Below are positions 24,701-31,512 of a stretch of DNA of 34,080 nucleotides, one piece after another. The notes under the pieces were generated by a model. The model was not told where the DNA came from. It was given only the letters and a program-made list of their open reading frames with translations, and searched no databases. The position numbers and the translations under genes are program-made. This DNA is from an uncultured Actinomyces sp. (GTDB lineage Bacteria; Actinomycetota; Actinomycetes; Actinomycetales; Actinomycetaceae), in assembly GCA_938040725.1 (NCBI GenBank), contig CALHZX010000110.1, positions 1-34,080 on the forward strand, written 5' to 3'. Numbering within the stretch: position 1 is the stretch's first letter; each line of letters begins with the position of its first letter.

Positions 24701-24915
24701 AGACCTGCGGGTTGATGACGCTGACGGCCAGTCACGCCGCCCAGTTCCAGCCGAGGTTGACGCTCGTGTGCGTGGTGGAGACGGGGCGGCCAGCCCAACA
24801 GACGGAGCTTCGCTTCTCGCAGGGGGCACCGAGTGTAGCCGGTATCCTGACAGAGGCGGTCTCCGAGCAAGAACTGAAGGATAAGCAGGTCGTCAAGAGC
24901 TGTCGAACCGAATAG
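18787..24915 (+). CDS. Giant membrane-anchored Ig-like/FN3 surface protein
   Basis: The 2042-aa protein starts with a basic segment and one membrane span (about 18-35), so most of it should lie outside the cell. Residues about 40-400 contain repeated short strands around DGTLW, DGSVYSL and similar turns, suggestive of a beta-propeller. From about 400 to 1160 come at least seven cadherin/Ig-like repeats of about 95 residues with Asp-rich, probably calcium-binding, motifs: DNDSDLDGD, KNDTDPNGD, SNDVDPDGD, DNDEDPDGS. Further Ig-like units follow, then two clear FN3 domains (about 1458-1550 and 1552-1641) and a third FN3-like domain (about 1868-1951). The C-terminus has Cys pairs and no LPXTG sorting signal. 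ATG at 18787 has GGAAGAGGG upstream. It heads the MoxR/DUF58 operon and corresponds in position and content to the fn3 gene of the bifidobacterial PFNA cluster, where the FN3 part has been reported to bind host cytokine; ligand here unknown. Confidence 0.88.
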   Translation: MSAQLRRKVTSTRRRLPAFVLVLVVAALCIAGVIYKGAEVTQVNVNDGGIWVTNKSKQMVGHLDYEAHILDAALRTEATNFDVGQAGETVTVSDLISLTVAPVNVTQVSLGSPTALPSGSSAMQGGDVLGVLNPTDGTLWTTSATAPSPANLSEGAALSSNMGTSAFVTGLDGSVYSLAASGTLTTVKRQGTVDQVATARIEGIPEDAQLSITVVGDQVVALDSQSNTLFLPGGKKLDLGAAGVEEGGILQLAGPKADSVLLATPSALVSIPLAGGTPTITPATESGVSGNPAAPVRHEGCAYGAWSVSGAYMRACDDPSANKQMVVDTLTTARDIVFRTNRKAIVLNDVAQGSVWVPDSNMVLMDNWDEVENQLEETEEEQDSPELTNEIGDPQQREQNTPPEAVDDEFGIRPGRSTVLPVLDNDSDLDGDVLTASPTSAPEWGTISVARGGRALQISGVDANQTGSTSFSYEASDGQASASARVQVTIHPYSQNAAPNQLRASTVKIGANAQIQYQALSDWRDPDGDPIYLKNAEAPEGLSVSFSEDGSLTITDEGSAPGPKTVVLTVADDQGAETRGELIATVQEAGNLPPSANGDLFQAHPGETVTLDPLKNDTDPNGDPLSLAAVSGAPAGATISPDLDRGTIDFRATAPGSYSFAYTVSDGIATTLGIIRVEVVEATALPPVAENDTAVLPLGGSVLVAPLNNDYDPSGGLLSITSVDASNVPGLEVALIDRHLLRVTALSGLSQTATFSYTVSNGQGEATADVMVIPGAADRSDLPPVLKPDRAKVRVGDLGTVSVLSNDRSPAGLNLQVESTLAYDPTNALGTPFVTGNQVRLEAGANPGIMDVTYSVIDSAGNRASSTVTFEVVGASDQNQPPRPRDISAWAAAGQTTRIPVTLDGIDPDGDSVSLTGLDSSPQQGSATAQSTWIDYTPNQNASGTDSFTYTVTDRQGARVSARVRVAISAAPSLNQNPVAVPDTVLTRPDRMVTVNVLSNDVDPDGDPLTLEEDGLETATPELDPQVRSSSTLQVHTPSQVGTYLVSYTVSDGRGGSARGTVTVYVQDDAPLKAPIARDDYVAYEELPTDGSAVRVKVLDNDEDPDGSVDELTVTSAESGVTVDGTDLLIPVTDTLRLVVYTITDRDGLTNSAVVTVPGRDSTAPFLNAAALPIEMDAGTSRTINLSDYVVTRSGRSPRLVDGTSPVPQTGLDSVVADSSTQLTLTATATFGGNSAFLIQVADGGADDAGALSASLSLPVRIKATTNQPPSFAPTAIRVEAGGEAVTQNLALAVRDPEGVDATTFTYAVGSVPGGVTASLDGSILTVSASAGVARGAAGSIAVSVTDEDGHTVDAAVPVEIVPTTKPRVKVPTYSLTARVGQTVSVDVASRATNPFPGSPLALENATVYLGDALVASSGTTISVRPGSVGTVSVGFRLNDTLGDPSRAVLGTIIVKVVSKPNAPTNVQAVVLGANGARVSFNVPEANGSPITQYRIFDQTGRRVATCATNVCEVGGLLNGQPYSFTVSAVNAEGESERSGASNTITISGAPNRPARPTLTAKDGKIEVSWSAPASNGFPITGYTATATVAGGRSVPCTTNGATTCVLTGLTNGKTYTVTVKAHNAKGDSPESPPATATPRAPLADPEAPIITDAAVSNAADGRVEITLTWRYFESGGDGWGSTTVTVNGVSKTVAGPSSNEANGTSRTTLTVNRASTLRATVTVSNTGGRTATSPAKVYAPPAPEDDAQSTPVAPDAPRLGPPADNASGKLRVANALLKAGNGFTAADLVLFYADSASGCSAPGHQVAHNNGDRGEFTIDSLPPGATMTYYFCQRGKKRDGTYVWGPAVAATGTVGNAQPNGSNSEIPAFNVSVDPRVSTVTVSWTPPAGISVRETSVWIEGMEANTKLRFSGPMKSVTVFGLQPVHEYVAVVGVETTTGAYRQAQTTFRTGESTENINATLTGTTACPDGQTCGLMTLTASHAAQFQPRLTLVCVVETGRPAQQTELRFSQGAPSVAGILTEAVSEQELKDKQVVKSCRTE

Positions 24916-24921
24916 AACGAA

Positions 24922-24937
24922 TCGGCTTTTCAGCCGA
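24922..24937 (+). promoter_or_regulatory. Small hairpin between the surface-protein gene and moxR
   Basis: TCGGCT-TTTC-AGCCGA is a perfect 6-bp stem with a 4-nt loop, starting seven bases after the stop codon. No T-run follows. It could trim or stabilise the mRNA end, lowering moxR expression relative to the long upstream gene or vice versa. Confidence 0.45.
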
Positions 24938-24971
24938 AAGAGCAACAATAGAAACGAACGTAGGAACACTT

Positions 24972-25937
24972 ATGACCCTCTCCATCGAAGACGCAACCAG
25001 GTTTGCCCAGCTCTTCAAGGGCCTCGTCGACGGTGTCTCTGTCGCGGTCCTGGACAAGCGTCAGGCCGTTCGACTCGCCCTGACGACGATGTTCGCAGGT
25101 GGACACCTTCTGCTCGAAGATGCCCCCGGCACCGGCAAGACGGCGCTGGCTCGCGCGATCAGTGCCGTCATCGACGGCAAGCACTCGCGCATCCAGTTCA
25201 CCCCCGATCTGCTTCCCTCCGACATCACCGGCGTGAACATGTTCAACCAGAAGACGGGCGAGTGGGTCTTCCATGCCGGTCCCGTCTTCGCGGAAATCGT
25301 CCTCGCTGATGAGATCAACCGTGCTTCGCCTAAGACCCAATCCGCCCTCCTGGAGGTCATGGAAGAGGCTCAGGTGACGGTCGACGGCGTGCGCCGTCCG
25401 GCCCCCCAGCCTTTCATGGTCATTGCGACCCAGAACCCCGTCGAGCAGGCCGGCACCTACCCCCTGCCTGAGGCCCAGCTGGACCGCTTCCTCATGAAGA
25501 CTTCGATAGGCTACCCTTCGCGTGCCGCCATGATTGACGTCCTCGATGGGTCGGCAGCCCCCGACCGCTCGAAGAAGCTTCGCCCCCTCGTCAGTGGCAG
25601 GGACATTGTCGCCTGGTCTGCCCTGGCCTCAGCGAATCACACGGACCGGGCCGTCCTCGACTACGTGGCCGCGCTGGCGGAGGCGACCCGAGACGACGAA
25701 TCCTCCCTGCTGGGTGTCTCGACTCGCGGCGCCATCGGCATGGTGCGTTGCGCCCGCGTGTGGGCGGCCGCGCAGGGCCGTAACTTCGTTCTGCCCGACG
25801 ACATTAAGGCCCTCTCCGTGCCGGTGTGGGCCCACCGCATCATCGTCGACCCGGATGCTGCGTTCTCTGGAGCGACCTCCGAGGGCGTCATCCAGCGTGC
25901 CCTCACGTCGGTGCCCGCGCCGGCGGTCGGCGTCTGA
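24972..25937 (+). CDS. MoxR-family AAA+ ATPase
   Basis: Chaperone-like ATPase of the MoxR/RavA group, usually acting with DUF58 and von Willebrand-type partners in assembly or activation of protein complexes. The 321-aa product has Walker A as EDAPGTGKT (GTGKT 53-57), Walker B as VLADEIN (110-116), sensor 1 in VIATQNPVEQAGTYPLPEAQLDRFLMK and the C-terminal lid with STRGAIGMVRCARVWAAAQGR. ATG at 24972 with GTAGGAAC upstream. The next gene, DUF58, begins 20 bases after the stop, the pairing typical of the family. Confidence 0.93.
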   Translation: MTLSIEDATRFAQLFKGLVDGVSVAVLDKRQAVRLALTTMFAGGHLLLEDAPGTGKTALARAISAVIDGKHSRIQFTPDLLPSDITGVNMFNQKTGEWVFHAGPVFAEIVLADEINRASPKTQSALLEVMEEAQVTVDGVRRPAPQPFMVIATQNPVEQAGTYPLPEAQLDRFLMKTSIGYPSRAAMIDVLDGSAAPDRSKKLRPLVSGRDIVAWSALASANHTDRAVLDYVAALAEATRDDESSLLGVSTRGAIGMVRCARVWAAAQGRNFVLPDDIKALSVPVWAHRIIVDPDAAFSGATSEGVIQRALTSVPAPAVGV

Positions 25938-25957
25938 CTCTCCGACCGGTCACGACG

Positions 25958-27184
25958 ATGGAGGGGATGCGCACGGATACAGCATCGATTGTCTCGCCCC
26001 GCAGGGCGCAGGCCTGCCGTGTCCACCCCTTCAAGGCACTCGCGGGCGCTATCACGCCCAGCGGGTGGGCGCTGATCGTCTTCATCTCGGTGGCCCTGGT
26101 CCTGGCGGCCGCCCTGGAGTGGATCGAGGCTTTGGCGTGCGCCCTCGCGGGAGTCGTCGCCCTGGTCCTGGCGGCCATGCGCGTCGCCTTGAAGCCCCCG
26201 CACGTCGTCTCGATCCGCGTGCCCAACGAGCGCATCGTCGCGGGCCAGACGGCGGTCGGAGAGATCTCGGTTCGCAACGAGCGCTCCCGTCCTGTTCGTT
26301 CCGGCATCATCGAGCTGCCGATCGGTTCGGGAACGGGGGAATTCGTGGTGCCCCCGCTGGGTGCCCGCGACAAGTGGGAGGAAATGTTCCTCATCTCTTC
26401 GCGTCACCGGGGCCTCATCAACGTGGGGCCGGCGCGTGCGGTGCGTTCCGACGCCCTGGGTCTGCTGCGTCGCGTGCGTTTCTGGGACGAGCCCGTCGTC
26501 TTGCACGTCCACCCGCGCACGATTCGTATGCCTTTCGACGCGACCGGCTTCCAGCTGGACGTCGAGGGCGTGCCTACCGGCAAGCTGTCCAGCTCCGACG
26601 TGTCCTTCCACGCGCTGCGCGACTATGAGCCGGGCGACGATCGCCGTGCCGTGCACTGGCAGTCCACGGCGCGCCTGGGCAGGCTCATCGTTCGCCAGTA
26701 CGAGGAGACACACCGCTCCCACCACGTCATCGTTTTGGATACCTCCCGCAACGCGTGGGACGAGGAGTCCTTCGAGACGGCCGTGTCGATCGCGGGTTCC
26801 CTGGGTCTGGCGAACCTGCGCGAGTCACGCCCGGTGTCCGTGACGACGACGGAGCAGTGGCTGCCCTCGACGGTCGCCATGCGCTTCCTGGACGCGCTCT
26901 CCGAAGTCTCGTCCCAGTCTTTCGCCGACCTGTCCCTGCGCGTGCGCGAGGCCGTGGCCCAGCGCCCCGGGGTTTCCGCGCTGACGCTCATCGTCGGCCC
27001 GCAGACCACCGATGTGGAGGCTGCCCACCTGGCTCGCCTGGCACCCATCGACGTGCCCGTCTCCATCATCCGTATCGGTGCCGAGAATGAACGCGCCCGC
27101 CGCGACCTCGGCCGAGGTATCCTGCTGGATTGCTCCACGCTGGACGACCTGCCGCGCATCATCGTTGCCGGAGGCCTGGCATGA
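25958..27184 (+). CDS. DUF58 domain protein
   Basis: The 408-aa product has two membrane segments near the N-terminus (about 30-75), an extracytoplasmic-type beta region, and the DUF58 signature DYEPGDDRRAVHWQSTARLG followed by VRQYEE; the C-terminal part is a von Willebrand A-like fold (IVLDTSRNAWDEESFETAV). DUF58 proteins work with MoxR ATPases. The start is uncertain: ATG 25958 or ATG 25967, neither with an ideal ribosome site (GGAGGGG lies between them). Its stop TGA overlaps the next ATG (ATGA). Confidence 0.88.
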   Translation: MEGMRTDTASIVSPRRAQACRVHPFKALAGAITPSGWALIVFISVALVLAAALEWIEALACALAGVVALVLAAMRVALKPPHVVSIRVPNERIVAGQTAVGEISVRNERSRPVRSGIIELPIGSGTGEFVVPPLGARDKWEEMFLISSRHRGLINVGPARAVRSDALGLLRRVRFWDEPVVLHVHPRTIRMPFDATGFQLDVEGVPTGKLSSSDVSFHALRDYEPGDDRRAVHWQSTARLGRLIVRQYEETHRSHHVIVLDTSRNAWDEESFETAVSIAGSLGLANLRESRPVSVTTTEQWLPSTVAMRFLDALSEVSSQSFADLSLRVREAVAQRPGVSALTLIVGPQTTDVEAAHLARLAPIDVPVSIIRIGAENERARRDLGRGILLDCSTLDDLPRIIVAGGLA

Positions 27185-29853
27185 GCAGCGACGTCAACAC
27201 CAAGCCGCGCGCTCAGCGCATCGAGTCACAGGGGCAGCCCGAGGCCAACGAGACGCACGTCCGTGCGGTGGGAGAAGCCCCTGACGCGACCGAGAAGGGT
27301 GATCGCGGCGCGGGTGCGCAGCCCTCGGAGGCCCCCAAGCCCAAGACGACGCGCAACCGCCTGCTGACGATCACGCAGCGTTTCGCGACCTACCGCACGC
27401 ACCTGCCGATCTGGTCGCTCCTGATCCTCGCGCTGCTCTTCGTCGGCCCCGTCGCCGCCTTCGAGCCCGTTTTCGGTGGGGGAGTGGGCGCAATCGCCGC
27501 GGGTGCGGGCGTCGCCTGCGGCCTCGCGCTGTCCACTGCCTCGACGCGCTGGCGCTGGGATGGCGTCACGAGCGTGCTCAGCGTTGTGGCCACCTACTTC
27601 CTGCTCGGAAGCGCGGCCGCGCTGCGCTCCGAGGCCCTCTTCAGTGTCCTGCCGACCGGCAAGACGCTGCAGGTCATGGTCCTGGGCTCCTTCCGCGCGT
27701 GGAAGGACCTCCTGACGCTGACCGCCCCCGTGTCGGTCTACTCCGGCCCAGCCCTCGTGCCGTGGATGAGCGGCCTGGTCCTGGCATTCCTCGCCGGTAT
27801 CATCACTGCGCGTTTTGGTCGTGCGGTCCTGGGTTCCATCCCCCTCGTCCTGATGGGCGTCATCTCCGTCTTCTTTGGACTGTCGCGCCACACCCTGCCC
27901 CTGTGGGCGGTGCTGACCTGGTGGGCGCTCCTGGCAGCCTGGTGGGCGGTCGCCGCGCAGTATCAGCGCATCACGCTGGGACAGGACGTACTCGTGGGCC
28001 GCTCGAGCGCACCCGGCGCGGACAACACCCTCGGGCGTCAGTCCCGCTCGACCGTCTACGTATGGACCCGAGTCATGGGTGCGCTTGCGGTGCTCGCGAT
28101 GTCCGTGGGTATCGCGCTGCCCGCAGCGTCCTACTTGGGGGCCTCGGGGACGCGCGTCGTCGGCCGTGACCTCGTTCAGCCTCCCCTGGACATTCAGGCC
28201 TATCCCTCGCCGATGGCCTCGTTCCGCCACTACACGACGGACCTGAAGGACCAGACCCTCCTGACCGTGTCCGATCTGCCCGAGAATCAGCGCGTGCGCA
28301 TCGCCGCCATGGACGTCTACGACGGCACGACCTTCGGCATGACGAAGAAGCGCGACGACGCGCACACCGGCTACATTCCGGTCGAGACGACGATTCCGGG
28401 CCGCCCCGAGGGCACCTCCATCGTCACGGTGGAGACCACCGGCATGTCCGGTCCGTGGGTGCCCGTCCTGGGGGAGCCCTCGCAGATCACCTTCACGGGC
28501 GCGGCCGCGAGCGCCCAGAAGGAAGGACTGTTCGTCGACACGTGGTCGAACGCCGCGCTGACGACCGGCCCCGCGGGGACAATGAGCTACTCCGTGACGA
28601 CCACCTTCACGGCCCCCGTGCGCGACGAGGACGTGGCGACCCTGGCGGTCGCGCTCTTCACGATGGCGGATACCAACGTTCCCGAGGCCATCGCGACGAA
28701 GGCCGCCGAGATCACGCAGAACGCGTCGACTGCGCTGGCCGCCGCGCGCGCGATCGAGCACTATCTGTCCACGAACGGCTTCTATCTCAACGAGAACACG
28801 CAGTTCTCGCGCCCCGGCGTGCGCGCCGACCGCCTTGAGCGCATGCTCTCCGACGACAACAACCTCATCGGTGACGACCAACAGTACACGGCGCTGATGG
28901 CACTGATGCTGCACCAGCTGGGCATTAACGCGCGCGTCGTCATGGGCGCCTACCCGGAGGGCGGCTCCCAGGGCGGCGGCGCGACGCTGCGCGGCTCCGA
29001 CATTCGCGCGTGGGTCGAGGTCGAGTTCGCGGGCGGCAACTGGGTCGTCTTCGATCCGACGCCGCCGCGCGACCACACGCCGCAGACGCAGGTCCCCAAG
29101 CCTCGGTCCGTGCCGCGCCCGCAGGTCCTGCAGCCGCCGGAGCCCCCGGAGGCTCCCGCCGAGCTGCCGCCCACGACGCGCGACCAGAACGCCGATCCGA
29201 TGACTCCTCCGGCCGCCCCCTTCCCGTGGGGCGTCGTCGGCGGCATCGCGGGTGGTTTCCTGCTCCTGTTACTCCCCCCGCTGCTCATCCTGCTCTACAA
29301 GGCGGGCCGCCGGAGGCGTCGCCGCCGCGCTGCGGCCACCCAGGCGCTCGTTGGCTCGTGGGACGAGGTCGTCGACCTCGCCGCGGACTCGGGCCTGCGT
29401 ATCGACGTGGGACGCACCAGGCAGGAGACCGCCTGGTCGCTGGCCTCGCAGTGGGACCTCGGCGAGGACCCGGGCGACCCCTTCACGCTGGTGACGGGCG
29501 AGGTGCGCCACGGTGACGACGGGTCGACGGACTCCGTGGAAATCGACGAGGCCCAGGCCGGCAAGGGCCGCTACGTGATCGACGGCTGGAGCCGCTTCGG
29601 TGACGATGTGCCTGCCCCCGTTGTGATCGCGCGCTACGCGGACGTCGCGAACTTCGCGTCCAACGGCGCCTCCCGTGACCGCGCGCGCGACGCGTGGGAG
29701 CAGGTGGGTGCCCTGCGCGCCCAGGTGAGCAAGCGCACCGGATTCTTCGCCCGTATTCGCCGCGCGCTGTCACTGCGCAGCCTGCGCATGCGCCGTAAGC
29801 TGCGCCTGAGCGCGTCAATCGCGCGCACGATGAACGAGGAGGAGGATCGTTGA
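27181..29853 (+). CDS. Transglutaminase-fold membrane protein, catalytic residues missing
   Basis: The 890-aa protein has a charged N-terminal tail (1-65), about seven membrane segments (about 70-330), a large extracytoplasmic part with a transglutaminase-like domain (about 500-630), a Pro-rich linker, one more membrane span (about 683-705) followed by an Arg-rich stretch, and a cytoplasmic tail. It is arranged like TgpA/DUF3488 proteins. The active-site strand expected as GYCEQFA reads GDDQQYT, placing Asp566 at the catalytic Cys; the expected DAHAW reads DIRAW, placing Arg609 at the catalytic His; only the Asp (Asp625 in FDPTP) is kept. The fold is therefore conserved but cysteine chemistry is not possible. 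ATG overlaps the DUF58 stop, and its own TGA overlaps the kinase start. Confidence 0.85.
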   Translation: MSSDVNTKPRAQRIESQGQPEANETHVRAVGEAPDATEKGDRGAGAQPSEAPKPKTTRNRLLTITQRFATYRTHLPIWSLLILALLFVGPVAAFEPVFGGGVGAIAAGAGVACGLALSTASTRWRWDGVTSVLSVVATYFLLGSAAALRSEALFSVLPTGKTLQVMVLGSFRAWKDLLTLTAPVSVYSGPALVPWMSGLVLAFLAGIITARFGRAVLGSIPLVLMGVISVFFGLSRHTLPLWAVLTWWALLAAWWAVAAQYQRITLGQDVLVGRSSAPGADNTLGRQSRSTVYVWTRVMGALAVLAMSVGIALPAASYLGASGTRVVGRDLVQPPLDIQAYPSPMASFRHYTTDLKDQTLLTVSDLPENQRVRIAAMDVYDGTTFGMTKKRDDAHTGYIPVETTIPGRPEGTSIVTVETTGMSGPWVPVLGEPSQITFTGAAASAQKEGLFVDTWSNAALTTGPAGTMSYSVTTTFTAPVRDEDVATLAVALFTMADTNVPEAIATKAAEITQNASTALAAARAIEHYLSTNGFYLNENTQFSRPGVRADRLERMLSDDNNLIGDDQQYTALMALMLHQLGINARVVMGAYPEGGSQGGGATLRGSDIRAWVEVEFAGGNWVVFDPTPPRDHTPQTQVPKPRSVPRPQVLQPPEPPEAPAELPPTTRDQNADPMTPPAAPFPWGVVGGIAGGFLLLLLPPLLILLYKAGRRRRRRRAAATQALVGSWDEVVDLAADSGLRIDVGRTRQETAWSLASQWDLGEDPGDPFTLVTGEVRHGDDGSTDSVEIDEAQAGKGRYVIDGWSRFGDDVPAPVVIARYADVANFASNGASRDRARDAWEQVGALRAQVSKRTGFFARIRRALSLRSLRMRRKLRLSASIARTMNEEEDR

Positions 29854-31376
29854 CGCCCCCGGTTGTGGGCTTGAAGGGCCCTGATATTCCCGGTTTCCGA
29901 TGGGTGCGCCCGCTCGGTCAGGGCGGCTTCGCCGATGTCTTCCTCTACCGTCAAGAGCTGCCGAGCCGTGACGTGGCCATCAAGGTCGTGCGCACGCTGG
30001 GTGATGAGCGCGGCACGAAGGAACTGCACCGCGAGGCCGACGCGATGACTCTGCTCGCCGGGCATCCCTCGGTCGTCGAGCTGCACGGTGTGGGTACGAC
30101 GAGCGACGGTCGCGCGTACCTGATCATGGAGTATTGCCCGGTGGCTGACCTGCTCACGCAGGTGCGTGCACGCCCGATGTCGCTCGATAAGGCCCTCGAG
30201 ACCATGATCAAGATCAGTGGCGGCGTGGAGATGTTTCACCGCCAGGGCTACGTGCATCGTGACATTAAGCCGTCGAACATCATGCTGGACTCCTACGGGA
30301 AGCCGGTGCTCGCGGACTTCGGTGTCGCCTCGAAGGTGGGTCAGCTGGAGGTTGGCGCCTTCGACGGCTTCTCGGTGCTGTGGGCGCCCCCGGAGCAGCA
30401 GGACGTGAATTCCCCGGCCTCGCCTCTGCAGGACGTGTGGGCGCTGGCTGCGACAACGTGGACCTTCGTGACGGGGCGCAGCCCCTTTGAGGATCCGATC
30501 GGCGACAATTCGGCGGCGTCGATCGCGAACCGCGTGCAGCGCGGACGCATGCGTGGCCTCGGGCGTGCGGATGCCCCGGCGGAGCTGGAGCGGGTGCTGC
30601 GTGCCGCCATGATGATCGACCCGGCTGAGCGCACGCCCTCTGCGATGGAGTTTGGTCAGGGCCTGCAACGCGTCCAGAAGGAACTGGGTCTGCCGCGCAC
30701 CGAGATGGAGATCAAGGAGAAGCGTTCCAAGGCCTCGGCTCCCACCGTGGGCGACCAGAAGACGCGCCTGCGCGGCGCTCCCGTCATCGATCCGGATAAG
30801 ACGCGCCTGCGTTCGCACTCGTACTCCTTCGAGGGCGGGGCTGGCTCGGGTGGCGTCGAGGCGGTTGCGGACTCGTGGAAGATCGACCGATCTGCGGACG
30901 AGGCGTCGGCTCGTCGCGTCGTTGAGGATCCCTCGGCGGCCAAAACGGGGATGTCCCCGGTCGCTGGCGTGCTCCTCGCGCTGCTGGCTGCGGTGATCGC
31001 GGCCGGCCTCATCGTGGGAATGTTGCGCGGCCAGGGTTCTTTTACGCGCATTTCTCCCGCACCCGAGACGACGAGCGCCTCCTCGGCTCCCGGTGACGCG
31101 TTGGGCGCGGCTCCCCCGCAGGTGTCGGGCCTGTCCGGGGAGTACACCGACGGAATGGTGACCTGGACGTGGACCGCTCCCGAGGGGCCCGCGCCCCAGG
31201 ACATCCTGTACGCCTACGAGGGGTCGGGAGCTGTCGGCACGTCGCGCGGTCGCGTGGAGTCGACGAGCGTGACGGTCGACGGCGCGAGCGGGCAGAACTG
31301 CATTGAGATCACGACCGTGTCGAGCTCGTCCGGTCGCATGTCCGACCCGGTGCAGGCCTGCGTGGAGGCCCCGTGA
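29850..31376 (+). CDS. Transmembrane Ser/Thr protein kinase with FN3-like ectodomain
   Basis: Hanks-type kinase. The 508-aa product shows GQGGFADVF (23-31), catalytic Lys45 in VAIK, HRDIKPSN (Asp138), ADFG (Asp156) and APPE (179-182). A juxtamembrane segment carries two T-R-L-R motifs (Thr305 and Thr318), then a single span (about 371-393) and a short extracytoplasmic domain that looks like FN3 (VSGLSGEYTDGMVTWTW...), with no PASTA repeats. TTG at 29850 is chosen as start: it has an excellent GAGGAGGAGG site and overlaps the preceding stop (TTGA), and no other start precedes the glycine loop. This corresponds to pkb2 of the bifidobacterial PFNA cluster. Partners are probably the phosphatase and FHA protein just downstream. 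Confidence 0.92.
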   Translation: MTPPVVGLKGPDIPGFRWVRPLGQGGFADVFLYRQELPSRDVAIKVVRTLGDERGTKELHREADAMTLLAGHPSVVELHGVGTTSDGRAYLIMEYCPVADLLTQVRARPMSLDKALETMIKISGGVEMFHRQGYVHRDIKPSNIMLDSYGKPVLADFGVASKVGQLEVGAFDGFSVLWAPPEQQDVNSPASPLQDVWALAATTWTFVTGRSPFEDPIGDNSAASIANRVQRGRMRGLGRADAPAELERVLRAAMMIDPAERTPSAMEFGQGLQRVQKELGLPRTEMEIKEKRSKASAPTVGDQKTRLRGAPVIDPDKTRLRSHSYSFEGGAGSGGVEAVADSWKIDRSADEASARRVVEDPSAAKTGMSPVAGVLLALLAAVIAAGLIVGMLRGQGSFTRISPAPETTSASSAPGDALGAAPPQVSGLSGEYTDGMVTWTWTAPEGPAPQDILYAYEGSGAVGTSRGRVESTSVTVDGASGQNCIEITTVSSSSGRMSDPVQACVEAP

Positions 31377-31452
31377 CGCACAGCGGTCAATCGGTTTGCT
31401 TTTTTCGCCCGCTCTGCACTGTCCTCAGGCGAGGCCCTGGTCACGTCGGGTG

Positions 31453-31458
31453 TAAAAT
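31453..31458 (+). promoter_or_regulatory. Candidate internal promoter before the PP2C gene
   Basis: TAAAAT, in a short A+T-rich stretch of the 136-bp gap between kinase and phosphatase genes. Transcription would start about 48 bases before the ATG. A run of six T at about 31400-31405 lies upstream of it but has no clear stem. Confidence 0.4.
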
Positions 31459-31512
31459 GGTTAGTATCGCGCGCAGTCCCTCGCGCTCAACGCAGCTAAA
31501 GGATGAAGGCTC

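Noticed and set aside
24600..24915. Sortase (LPXTG) anchor at the end of the surface protein
   Set aside because: No LPXTG-like motif, no C-terminal hydrophobic span and no basic tail.
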